Shown here one piece after another: positions 1 to 10,100 of a stretch of DNA of 64,000 nucleotides. The stretch lies in contig JAGFNK010000212.1 of the NCBI GenBank assembly GCA_025769875.1, forward strand, positions 1 to 64,000. Reading direction: 5' to 3'. The position numbers and the translations under genes were made by a program. The DNA comes from Russula earlei. Taxonomy: Eukaryota > Basidiomycota > Agaricomycetes > Russulales > Russulaceae. Position 1 is the stretch's first letter. Every line of letters begins with the position of its first letter. Under the pieces are notes generated by a model that ran no database searches, was not told the origin of the DNA, and saw only the letters and a list, made by a program, of their open reading frames with translations.

Positions 1-1372
1 AGGGAAAATCCGGTGAGACTCCAAGTTGAGCGGCCAGCGCGTCCTTGTCTTGGTCTGATAGTGCCTCCAATGTGGCTCTAGCAGCTGCAATTCGATCTTC
101 AGGGGACGAAGATGAGCGGGTATGAGTGAGGTGAGGTGTTTCTACAATAGTAGATGTGTCGTCCCAGTCAATGAGGTTAATGTTTTGTTTGCGTCGTGGG
201 CAATCGCGCGCGAAGTGGCCTATTTGGCCGCACTCGAAACAGTTGTTGTTATTTTGGCGACGATTATTGTTGTTGCCAAGTTGCGCGACTTGTCCTCTGA
301 AGTTCCTCTGGTTTCGGAACGGGGGTGCTCGCGTTCTGTCAATGTCCATGGGTACCTGTTGGTTAGCCATAGACCTGGGAGCGTTTGATGAGTTATATCC
401 TTGTTGGAATGATTGGAACGTTCCACGTCCTCCTGGGTTAAAGGTATTTCGCTGCTGGTATTGTTGGTTCCCGCGGTAAGGGAATCCTCCTCTGGGGACA
501 AAGGGAGTGCGTCTAAAAGTGTTATTCTGTCCTAACAGATTGGCTAGTAGTTGTTTTCCCTTGACTATTTCGACCGCGCGTTGCTTGATATCGTCGTAGG
601 AATTCATATTTTGTGAAGTTAATATGGTGTCAAGGACATTCTGTGGTAGTCCTCTCACGAAGAGATGGGTTACAGAGTCTTCTCCCAGTTGGTAGCCAGC
701 TTCACGAGCGAGCGTTTCAAACGCCGCGATGTATTGATCTACTTCGTTATTTCTGAGTCGCAGATCTGAGATTTTCCCAGCTGCGCGTTGTGCTCGTCCA
801 GTGTCCTGGAATTGTTGTTGGAATTCATGTAGGAATTGCTCCCACACTGCTGGGATGTCGTCTTGTGGACCGAGAGTATCGATCCAAGTTCCTATACTTC
901 TGGCCCAGTTGTCGGTTTCTGGTCCTTTTATGAGAGTTAAGGCCAGCGCGACTTGTCGGATGGGGGAGTTCATGCCAGTGACAGTTCGATTGGCACGGAG
1001 ATAGTCGGTTAATTCTCGAATAAACAGGTCTGCCTTGGTTCGGTCGCCTTCGAATGGAACAGGAAGACTTCCGAGGGTTTTGGTATCGCCTGGTGCCGGT
1101 TGTGGTATCGGGATCTGAGGTAGGTTAGCGTTCGGACCATATCCTCCAGGGCCTCCCGGACCACCAGGGCCTCCTGGGCCACCTGGACCACCTGGTCCTC
1201 CTGGTCCTCCAGATCCTGAAGGATGGCCTCCGCTTCGTCGCAGAGCGTTTCTAAGAGCCTGGTATGTATCGTTTGGCGTGGTGGCATTTGCTCTGCCGGC
1301 GACGGTTGATGCTGCAGCTGTAGCAGTTGTCGTTGGTTGAGCGGTTGTGGTAGTGGTCGTAACTGTGGCCAT
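1..1372 (-). CDS. Gag (capsid/nucleocapsid) of the LTR retrotransposon, 3' end outside the window
   Basis: The first ATG on the element's strand after the LTR start is at 1372, giving 457 codons with no stop before the edge. In order the protein has a Thr/Ala-rich start, a glycine-proline run of GGP triplets (roughly residues 50-75), a retrotransposon Gag capsid region rich in Trp, Leu and Gln, a Gln/Asn/Arg-rich linker, and a CCHC zinc knuckle CFECGQIGHFARDC near 200. The knuckle is typical of nucleocapsid RNA binding. The reading frame stays open for 177 further codons upstream of this ATG without another ATG (see findings). Gag and Pol may be one polyprotein, which cannot be seen here. The frame was found by direct translation. 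Confidence 0.85.
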   Translation of the reverse strand, partial: MATVTTTTTTAQPTTTATAAASTVAGRANATTPNDTYQALRNALRRSGGHPSGSGGPGGPGGPGGPGGPGGPGGPGGYGPNANLPQIPIPQPAPGDTKTLGSLPVPFEGDRTKADLFIRELTDYLRANRTVTGMNSPIRQVALALTLIKGPETDNWARSIGTWIDTLGPQDDIPAVWEQFLHEFQQQFQDTGRAQRAAGKISDLRLRNNEVDQYIAAFETLAREAGYQLGEDSVTHLFVRGLPQNVLDTILTSQNMNSYDDIKQRAVEIVKGKQLLANLLGQNNTFRRTPFVPRGGFPYRGNQQYQQRNTFNPGGRGTFQSFQQGYNSSNAPRSMANQQVPMDIDRTRAPPFRNQRNFRGQVAQLGNNNNRRQNNNNCFECGQIGHFARDCPRRKQNINLIDWDDTSTIVETPHLTHTRSSSSPEDRIAAARATLEALSDQDKDALAAQLGVSPDFP

Positions 1373-1894
1373 GGTGTCTGTTCTCTGATGGGGAAGCGCT
1401 GATAGGGGAAGGTTGTTGGGGAAGAAGACAGTGGGGGTGAGGGTGTCGTCGTCGTTCGATCGGATGGCGTCTGGTCTGAGGTCGTCGGGGATAGGCGCGT
1501 TTCGTATGTCTTGTGCAGTATTGGTTTCCTCTTCGATAGTTTCTGTGCTAGCTGGTTCTGAATGCTTGTCGTCTGTATTTTCTCCAGCTTTCGTTTCGTC
1601 GAGATTGTCTCGTGCGTCGAGGTTATATTGATTTAAGTCTTCTCGTTCTTCTCCGAGGTAGCGCCTGCCGCTTTCGTCTTGGAATATTTCGTACCAAGTG
1701 TCTGCTCCGTAGTAAACTGGTACTGTGAGATCGTCGAATACTCGTCCTCCTGATGGATGAGTAATATAACAGCCTAGTGTTTGCTTGTTCTCTTCGGGTC
1801 CAACCCAATACGTTCGCGTGTTGAACGGTACAGTGAGCCTATTTTGCTCTGGCAGGTAAACTCGATCCCTGCGTGACGAAGCCGTGATGAAACA

Positions 1895-1905
1895 AAGTCG
1901 AATCT
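1895..1905 (-). other. Primer-binding site, perfectly complementary to the predicted 5' end of the element's own mRNA
   Basis: The minus-strand AGATTCGACTT at 1905-1895 is the exact reverse complement of AAGTCGAATCT at 2039-2029. The match stops at exactly 11 nt on both sides. It lies two bases after the LTR end, where the minus-strand primer must anneal. I did not notice the usual tRNA 3'-end complement (TGG...) at this spot. Confidence 0.6.
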
Positions 1906-1907
1906 AA

Positions 1908-2270
1908 TGTCACCGCCGTCGGGTCAGACGATGATTGATTAGACTCGTTGAGTGTTTGATGGTAGAGTTAACTGGTAGTCAAGCAGTTAATGAGAAGAAA
2001 AGAATCGATTGTCTGGTAACTAGACAGGAGATTCGACTTGGGCTCTTAATGAGTCCATCGTATGGTTTATATACCTGTGAGAATACCTAGAGCTTGTTGG
2101 TACATTCGAGAGCAAGGGACCACGAGAATCGTATGGAAAGTTAGAGACTGGTCGACGCGTAGGAGGAAAAGACAAGTGGCTTCGACGCGTGACCGGAAGG
2201 TTCGAAAATCTACCATACACGGTTCTTCCCTTTACGCCCTGGTGGGCACGCGGTATCATGACGCATCACA
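1908..2270 (-). repeat. 5' long terminal repeat, 363 bp
   Basis: Read on the minus strand it begins TGTG (2270) and ends GACA (1908), giving the usual TG...CA termini with a TGT/ACA inverted end. It contains a TATATAA box (2073 to 2067). The primer-binding site follows two bases after the end. With the start of transcription placed at 2039, U3 is about 231 bp and R plus U5 about 132 bp. The boundaries are inferred from termini and primer-binding site, because the second LTR is outside the window. Confidence 0.7.
2067..2073 (-). promoter_or_regulatory. TATA box of the LTR promoter
   Basis: TATATAA on the minus strand. It lies 34 nt upstream of position 2039, where the 11-nt self-primer candidate begins, which is the normal TATA-to-start spacing. 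Confidence 0.55.
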
Positions 2271-2533
2271 TGGAAAATAAAATAAATTCAACAAATGAAG
2301 GCAATTTTATTGCGTTGGAGTTCAGTTTGGGTGTTGGACAGCAGGAACCCAGTTTTTTAGTACATAGAATACAATATACAAGCTGTATTATGCATAACAT
2401 GGAACATAGAAGTAAATTGTCATGTAGATTGTAGTGTGCCAGGTCGGGGCACGCAGAGTTCTTGAGGTTTGATCCGAGGGCGGGTACGGACAGAAGGGAG
2501 CAGGGGAGAGCAAGGTCGTGCCCCGGGACGCAA

Positions 2534-2576
2534 CGCGCGCGCGCGCGTGCGAGAGAGAGAGAGTGTGTGTGTGTGT
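2534..2576. repeat. Compound dinucleotide microsatellite (CG)n(AG)n(TG)n
   Basis: Consecutive runs of CG, AG/GA and TG/GT repeats, flanked by non-coding sequence between the LTR and the 2.7 kb region. The rest of 2277-2734 shows no gene that I can support. Confidence 0.9.
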
Positions 2577-2639
2577 TCTTGAAGGAGGAGGAAGATCTTG
2601 AGGGAGTCGAGGTGTCCTTAGCCACACGAGAGGGTCAAT

Positions 2640-5250
2640 GCGAATACTAGAAAACTGATCTCATTCACTGAGCTGCCCAGCTAAGCTTGACTACTGAACA
2701 AGATAGTAGCTACTGATACTTAGATACAAAATTGCTACTCCTCTGACTGCAAGTCGAGAGCGCGAGGCGGCGCGGCGATGACGAAGGGGCGAGACGCTAT
2801 GGGCAGCGAGCCCCCGGATCGAGTGGCGATGACGTCTGCGCGTGCGTCATCCGCGTGCGTACGTATGCGCGTGGCGGGGGCGAGGACGAGGCGAGTGACG
2901 TCGACGGCGATCGTCTTGAGCCGTTGTCGCAGTTCCCGGGCGCAGAGTGGGGAACGCGAGGGGATGACGTCGAAGGGAGAGTGTGTGTGGGAGAGAAGGA
3001 GGAAGAGTGAAGGAGGATAGGAAGGAGGACGCGTGGGCGAGGGACGCGCGAGAGGTGGGGGCGAGTGCAAGGCATGTGAGTTTCCCGGTCAGCGGGCTCA
3101 CATACCTTACATAGATATCAAATATCATCATCTGGAGGAAAGAGGAAAGGGGAGGCGAGATAGGATGAGAACCCGCGAAAAATGTAGATGAAAAACGCAC
3201 CTGGTCAACATGCGAGAATGACTGCATGCGGGAAAACTCGTGGTGCTTGTGCCATTCCATGGTCGCGGTCATGGTCATGGCCATCGCGTTGAGGTTGCTG
3301 CTGTGACAGTGACATCGTCGTCGCCACCGCTGCTTGAGAGGAAAACGAAAGTAAAAAAAAAAAGAGGACATGGAAGGGGAAAACGAAAAGGGAAACACAT
3401 GTCGCGCGCGGCAGAAATTGGGGCAGGAGGGGAGGGGGCAGCATCATCGCCGCGTCCAGGCCATGCCGTGTCACTTTGAAGAGAGGCTTGTGAAATGGGA
3501 CAATAGGCTGTTGCACTGGAGGGAAGGAAGTGGGGAAAGAGAATGAGAGAGAACGCGCAAAAATGATGACAAAAACTCACGCCGGCCAAGCGCAAGAATC
3601 CTTGATTACAGGAACATTCGAGTGACTTGAAACCCAGTGGGCACGCAGGAGACGACATTTGCGTGCATTCGTTCAGTCAGATCCGCTCGGGCACATACAA
3701 AGAAGGGAACAAGAGGGCCACTCCCTGTATTCGAGATATGGTTTTATATACAAGAGAGGAGCCAAGGGACAGGAAAGGCCTGAAAGACAGGCATGCATAT
3801 GAAAGGAAATCCAAGTAAGTGGAAGGGGTCAGACCGGACGACACGAGGCGTCGAGGCGTCGTCTCCGGTGGCTGCGCTGGCACGTGGCGCTCGGTGGTGG
3901 CGAGCTCTTGAGAACGTGGTCGAGGGACGTGAGGGAGGTGACGCGAGGGCAACCTGGAGGTGACAGGACGCACAATGGCGGCGATGATGTACCCTTGTAA
4001 GAGCGAATTCCGTGGCCAGCCACAATCCGCTATACATCTCCCACCCAGGGGCATGAAATTTTGACTGTCCCCAGTCAAACTGTCGAGAGTGGAGTTTTCA
4101 GCCATTTGCCCGTGCGGTGTCGTCGTAGCTGCAGCTGTCCCGAGGTCCTCCGTCGTGCAAGAAGAAAGTGAGCTTGCGACTGACAGACTGAGCAGGCTTG
4201 AACTGCTGGCTCCAAAAAGGGGGATGATGGAGCGCTCGAGGTCATCGCATGCTGGTGCGTGTGGCAATAAGGCGGGACTGGGTGGCATGAGTGTTGACCA
4301 GCCAGTAGTGGAGAGAGGCAAGGCGTGCACATGTGCGTGCTCCATTCTGTCGTCGTGCCTCATGGTGGTGCAACACATAGCTGCTGCTTCTGCTTCTGAA
4401 GTCGCCGGCGCACCATTGGCTTTGTCGCATTGAGTGGTGACCCCTGCGGAAGGCAGCATAGCATTGTTGACGGAGGTGGAGGGTGTGGTCGGCTTGTGCG
4501 TTGCTAGTGCTAGCGCCTTGCGATAGCCATGAAGGGGCTTTCTCCACTGCAGGTGGTGATGGCAGGTGTGAGCGCGCGAGTGGAAGGGGAGATGATGTGA
4601 AAGGCGGCGTGTGGCGTGCTGCTGGCATCAGCGGCGTCTCCTTGGTTGGCGGTGTGGTGGCAGCGTCTGCTCCTCTGTGGCGGCGCCTGGCTTGGCTCGG
4701 GTCTGGACCTTCTTGATCTCCTTGGACAGCAACGGTGCAGCGATGCTGGTATCGCGCGAAACTAGAACCACGGTGGCGGCTGATGCTGAGACGGTGGCTG
4801 AGGGTGAGACCAAGAGGGAGACATGGAACGGAGCTGGGGTGACAGCGGTGAGTGAGGCTGAACCTGGGGTGACTGGATATGGAGTAGAGGAGGTGGAAGA
4901 TGGAGCAGGTACGACGATTGAGGCAGGCGCTAATGCCGTGGGGGCGACTATGGCATGGGGGCTGAGAGGGCGACAGTGAGCAACAAGGAGGAGGCGGCGG
5001 TCGGCAAGAGTGTGACTGGAGAGGGTGAAGCTATGGTAGTGGGGGGCGAGGCTGAGACGGTGAGAGGGCCAGAAACTGAGGTGGCAGGGTGGCGGGCGAA
5101 GCTGAAACTGAGGCAGCTTGAGGTGAGACAACTGCTAGCGGGAATGAGACTCCGGTAGTGACGTCGAAACGGTGGGCAAAGAAACATGAGGCAAAGGGAC
5201 GGCGCGACGAGCGAGCGATGAAAGCATGCGTAGAAATCGTTTTCTTGTGG
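2640..5250. other. Low-complexity region with unproven gene candidates
   Basis: Both strands carry medium-length open frames of skewed composition (Ser/Pro/Ala/Thr on the minus strand, Glu/Gly/Val on the plus). On the minus strand some pieces look like exons. One starts at the ATG at 3658, with a possible junction near 3580 and later pieces around 3200-3320 and 3080-3140 bounded by plausible GT and AG sites. Another is the 260-codon frame 4459-3677, and a third is the Ser/Thr/Pro-rich 4628-5131 segment. None shows a domain I recognise. They could be one divergent, low-complexity protein gene, for example a regulator with long disordered tails, or simply compositional shadows. Confidence 0.3.
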
Positions 5251-5252
5251 CG

Positions 5253-5652
5253 TCAAATGTTGGTTAGGATCCGGCGGAAAAAGGGCTGTGCTGTCGTCTG
5301 TACATCGCCCAACTCGACCGCGGCTGTGTATGTGTGCGGCGGATGGGGAGGGGCCACCTCCCCGAGCAGTTGACCATCAGGAGGTTTGCCTCTGCCCACA
5401 TCGCCTTGTGCTTGTTGAGCATAGTGTAATCGACGCTGCAGAGGTCGGGGGGAGGGGGGGGGGGGGAAGGTGAGGATTTGACGGGTCGTGCGCACACATA
5501 TAGCGTGGCGGAGGACGTACCTGGTGATCCCACTGGTCCCAAGCCTGCGCGATGATCGGCTCGAGCGAGGCGAGCTCCTCATTTGTCATGGACAGGGTGT
5601 GAAGGTTGTGCTGCTTGAGCAGCCGTGCGCACAAAAACGAGAGCAGCAACAT
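5253..5652 (-). CDS. Possible small two-exon gene, unidentified
   Basis: Exon A runs from the ATG at 5652 to 5521 and ends CACCAG before GTACGT. The intron (5520-5436, 85 nt) contains a long C-rich tract and ends CTGCAG. Exon B (5435-5253) ends in TGA, giving about 104 residues. Exon A begins with a hydrophobic stretch and then a charged segment containing AQAWDQWDHQ. The frame of exon A is also open for some 17 codons upstream of the ATG, so the gene may begin in an earlier exon. I do not recognise the family, and a second reading of exon B (starting VDYTMLNKHK) is also open for a while. Confidence 0.3.
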
Positions 5653-5970
5653 CGACGTGAACGTCTGTCCGCCATTATGGCCCGGCGGGAATGGCTGAGA
5701 CAGACACGATCAACAAGTACCCTCACAATGGCGACACTTTCTTCTTGAATATCACGTGGCCGTGTATCATCACATGACTTGTCAGGGGAGGGGTTGAGCT
5801 AGGCGGGCTTTGAACGTTTGTTGCTTCATTGGAGGGCTGGACTGGAGATGTCTTGGTATTGAACTCGGCAGTGGGCGTTCTCAGCCCAGCACAGTGGTGT
5901 ACCACGTCGAGACCCCAAATACCGACTCGGGGCACCTTTATTATCCAATCCATAACTGTACAACGCAGAA
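5653..5970. other. Spacer with no supported gene
   Basis: Lies between the small candidate gene and the 3' end of the phosphatase gene. Only shadow frames are present. Confidence 0.5.
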
Positions 5971-6660
5971 CTACACGGTCTCCACGTCCTTCCGCAAGTG
6001 CATCACACTCCCGAATTGCAGCAGATCCCCGCGACCCCGCTCTCTCGGCATCTCGATGATCGACACCCCGGCGTTGCCGTGCCTCCCGACCATCATACCC
6101 GAGGCCGCGCGGATGGATTCCTGTTCCAGCAGTCCCTCCACCAGCAGAGCTATCCACGCGCTGTGGCTGACGACCAGAACGTGCGACGCCGTCGTCCCTG
6201 CTATCGTTTCGTTCCACCACGTCACCGCGCGCCTCGTCACGTTCTCCGAGCTCTCCGGCTCCTGCGTCCTCTCTCCCTCGTTCAGGACAAGTCTCTTGGC
6301 CTTGAAGTCTTCATAGAGGCGACCTTGGAAATGGCCCATATGCTATCCGGGTCTCCTGTTGAGGAAAAACAAAAAATTACGGTAGATGCAACTTCGACGC
6401 ACATGTCCTCGTAACGCCATTTGTGTCTGTAACCCCACTCCGTCGTGATATACTAGGATTCGCTTCGCAGTATCCGCCGCACGCCGGAGGTCGCTGGAGT
6501 AGCAGGCGTCGAACGGGACATCTTTCAACGCCTTTGCTACGAGATCTGCCTGCTTCTCGCCCTCAGCATTGAGAGCTGTATCAAGTTGTCCCTGGACTAT
6601 CCCCTGCTCGTTCTCCTCCGTTTCTCCGTGCCGTGTGATGTAGATACGGACTGTGCCCAT
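5971..6660 (-). CDS. Phosphoglycerate-mutase-like histidine phosphatase
   Basis: Two exons (6660-6403 and 6342-5971) around a 60-nt intron give a 209-residue protein. It starts with MGTVRIYITRHGETEENEQG, which carries the RHGE catalytic motif of the histidine phosphatase clan. There follow the substrate-loop segment around VQGQLDTALN, the YSSDLRRAADTA helix, GHFQGRLYEDF after the splice, and the second catalytic histidine in VVSHSAWIALLVEG. The size and layout match the small phosphatase branch (fructose-2,6-bisphosphatase/TIGAR or broad-specificity phosphatase types), so the substrate is not certain. It lies downstream of DOA1 on the same strand, separated by a 0.5-kb spacer with a tandem duplication. 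Confidence 0.88.
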
Positions 6661-6710
6661 GGACGTGCAGTGTTTCTGACTCTATCGTACGTGGCGGAGG
6701 TGTAGGCAAT

Positions 6711-7014
6711 GATGATACAGGACGAATCGCCGCGGGCGATACGGTCAAGCCGTTAATAGGAATGAAGATACCAAGAGCACTGTTGTAATTGGGGGAGCGT
6801 CCCCACGTGACACCGTAGAGTCTATCGATAGGTGGGTTTAGGTAGGTGAACAGCCAGCTAGGCGATGATGAATACAGGACGAAACGGCGCGGGCGATATG
6901 GATGTGGTCTGTCGAAGCCATTGATAGGAATCCTATTAATGACTATGGTTGGCTGTGATTGGGGGCGCGGTGCCCCCACGTGACGCCGTAGAATCTATCG
7001 ATGGGGGGTAGGTA
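6711..7014. repeat. Imperfect tandem duplication in the intergenic region, each copy with a CCCCACGTGAC box
   Basis: Copy A is about 6711-6848 and copy B about 6864-7014. Shared blocks in the same order are gatga(a)tacaggacga, gcgggcgata, a gggg...ccccacgtgac element, and gtagartctatcgatrg. The CACGTG core sits beside a small inverted repeat, which in copy B is gggggc/gccccc. The duplication lies upstream of the phosphatase start (6660) and downstream of the DOA1 stop (7155), both on the minus strand. Confidence 0.7.
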
Positions 7015-7154
7015 CTACACTGTTCTTCACAAAATTTCAGATGCCACTCGACAACAGGTTGATGCATCTAGCATCGTTACCATTCAGCCCCTATTATCCG
7101 AGAGACCCAAAGAAAATACAATGCGGACGTCTCCCGCGCTGTCGCACGGGGATC

Positions 7155-10100
7155 CTATACGAGTGCCAAGATCTCGTTTACTATCTCATGAATCCTCGCG
7201 TCCTTAAACTGCGCAGGCAACTCCTCGACAGTTGGCTTGAGAGCATTGATTATCGCGGCATCCAACGAAAACTTGCGTTCCTTAACCGCATATAGCTGTC
7301 ACAAAGCGAATGGACAAATTGAGTCCGTACCCTAGAAACGACGGGAGCGTGAGCTTACCGCATTGCCTAGGCCCACGAGCGCTCGGTATGCTACTTCTGC
7401 ATCCGCGCGTTCTAGACGCAGAACCTGTGAATCAACAACATTATCGTCGGTATTTCCGCAGTGGCGGCGAAGACCAAACGGAAATCATACTTCGGCTGTA
7501 AGGCGAACGTGCTGGTCGCGTAGGCCTGCATCGACGCCTTCTTGCAGTACCAAGCAGGAAAAACTATCAACAAGAACCAATAAACACCAGCCACGGGGGA
7601 AGATAGCCGGACTAATGGGGAAACGTGATGCTTACTTGAAAAGAACGGTAGATAGAGCGAGGCGTTGTCCCTTCGTGAACCTTACATATGGTGCGTTACC
7701 CAGGATTCCGAAGATCTGGCCGAATAGGGTAGTATTTTTTACGTGAGGAAAATTATGTGTACTCACTCCCTTGACCCAACTGTCATTACCAATTCTCGCC
7801 CCCCCTTGTAAGGCATTCGCTACCGTCCTCAATACGAGCAGAACGTTAGTCTCTTTCGCCTTGGATGATGATGGGGCACCGTTGTCGATTAAGATTTCCG
7901 ATGCGCGGAGCAGCGCATCAAAAAAAGTGCTGTTGTCGATAAGGTCCGCGCAGAAGCCACTTAAAAGGCGCGCAAGGTCGATCACTGGATCAGAAACATA
8001 TTATATTCAGGGGTTTCTGCTACAGGCACTGATATGCGTGCCTGGAAAGCGTTGTGACACCGGCCACCGGTCGAGGATCTGGACGACTGTTTCAACGTGC
8101 GCGCTTGTAAGATTGACTGTTGGTGACTTTCCCGCTGCAGACTGCGCGAGGAATGTGAAAGCGTCTTCGAGATGACCGATCTCGTCAGGATACATAGCAA
8201 GGGCAGATGTCGACTGTACAATGTTAGACAGTCAAAATTCACGAGGTCAGGATCACGTACAATCTCGTTGCGCAGAGCCTGATCGAATTGGTAAAGCTTC
8301 CCCTGCATAGCAGAGACGTTCGCCTGCTTGAACAGCAGAGGTTTTGCCTACGCAGGACATGAGCAAAACTTTGCGTTGCCATTCTAATGACCCACCACTG
8401 GGATTACAGAGACCGTCGGGACCAGAGACTGTGACGTTGTCGAGGAGCCAGACACATAGCGAGTGGAACCCGTAAAGGGGTCACTATATGACGACGACGC
8501 CACGGGAGGTGTCATTGCTGGTGACCCGCTCGATATATATCTTGACTCCCCAGTGAAGGGATCGGAATATGTGGACACCGAGGACGACGAGGCAGTCGAA
8601 TGTGAAGGGCGGTGTCGCGATGTCCCTAGTGAAGCAGAGCGTCAACGCAATGATGAAAGGACAAGTAAAGATTCCATCATAGCCTTACCCGTAAAGGGGT
8701 CAACGTAGTCGTCACTACCACCTAGGTTTACCCCTCCCGTATTTTTCTCGATAAATTGTGCGACTTGATCAATATGGCTTAGCGGAAGGTCGTTCTTTTC
8801 GAGAAAACGCCGAGCAGCGGTGAACGGGTTCTCTGTAGACATGTATCACTATACGACTTTTCACGCAGGTAAGAAACATACCATTGACGTTGTATGGAAG
8901 CTTGAGAGGGGGAACACCGTCCTGGATGTCGACATCGAAGACATAATCGTACTCCTTCCCCTCGTGAAGTTGCTTGCGTCCCGAACCGACAGCATCGACA
9001 ACCTCCCCAATTTTTTGCCACTGACTACTGGTGCTATCCCACTAATGGAGAGTCGGGTCAAGTGTATGCTTGAGCAAAAGAGTAACATACTTGGTGCGCT
9101 TCGGTAAATGTTCCATTTTGTACCATTCTGACCTCTCCCGGTTTGCGACCTGGATCAAGATGAGACCACAATGCAGGCGTAGGACGAAAAGAGACTGCAT
9201 GCCTGGGATACTGAGCGCCTCAAGGCCGGGAAGATCGGACTTCTTGATATCCCCAATTTGTTGCGCAGGCAGTGCCTGACCTGCGACCAAATCATCGAAG
9301 GCCTTCAACTCCTGAGGAGAGGCCCATCTTTCCTCGGCTTCGCTGAAAACACGTATGATGCCATCGCTAGCGCCAGTCACGACGTCACCGTTGGGCATTG
9401 CAGATACTGACCAAACCGAGATTGCTGGATGGATAATCGTCTGGTAGCACTCCCCGTCTGTCCGATGGAGAGGAAACTCTTGTGTGAGAATTGAAAGAAA
9501 TAGGATGTGAGGGCATACCTCGCCAGATACGCAGGCTTCGGTCTTCACCACCCGACACTACATCACCGTTGCGTAGTATTGATAGTGTATAAACGAAGGA
9601 CGTATGTGCGGAGAGCGAGTGAACTATGTCCCCTTCAAATGTCCACATTTTAATTTCACTATGTGGGACAGGGATGAGCACAGTGCCAGGAATCAATTGC
9701 ACACGGACCTGTCGTTGGAACCGGAAGCGAAGCCGATGTCGGTCAGGAGGGCGAGAGCGCGCACCGCATCCTTATGGCCGTGATAAGTTCTAAGACACTT
9801 ATGTTGCCGCCAAAGTTTTATGGTCTTGTCGGCAGAACCTGACGCAAAGGGTCATACGACTAGGTGACAAGTCTGAAGGAAGCGCACCAGTGAGAAATTC
9901 GTCTCTTTCTATCGCTAACACTGCCCACGCAGGCTGGGTGTGACCCACGAGGTCGTAAACAAGCTGAAATTTTGTCCATACTTTGGCGGTTCTTCCGGAA
10001 GCGACGCGTCAGCTTGAGTGAGGACGGATGGGAGGGAAAAGAACGCACTTGTCCCATGACCCTGAGATAATGGTGCCGTCCTCCCCGACATGTAAAGCAC

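Larger units (their letters stand above)
1..2270 (-). mobile_element. 5' portion of a Ty3/gypsy-type LTR retrotransposon, truncated by the window edge
   Basis: The element reads on the minus strand: LTR (2270 to 1908), primer-binding site (1905 to 1895), a long leader, and a Gag frame that is still open at position 1. Pol (protease, reverse transcriptase, RNase H, integrase) and the 3' LTR would lie to the left, outside the window. The Gag has one CCHC zinc knuckle. The 11-nt match between the predicted mRNA start and the primer-binding site resembles the Tf1/sushi group. No stop or frameshift is seen in 457 Gag codons, so this copy could be young, but that cannot be judged without the second LTR. 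The bases just outside the LTR (2271-2275, tggaa) would be the target duplication if 5 bp. Confidence 0.85.

Noticed and set aside
6581..6979. 132-codon minus-strand frame through the tandem duplication
   Set aside because: It runs across the phosphatase start and the duplicated non-coding block; no homology recognised.
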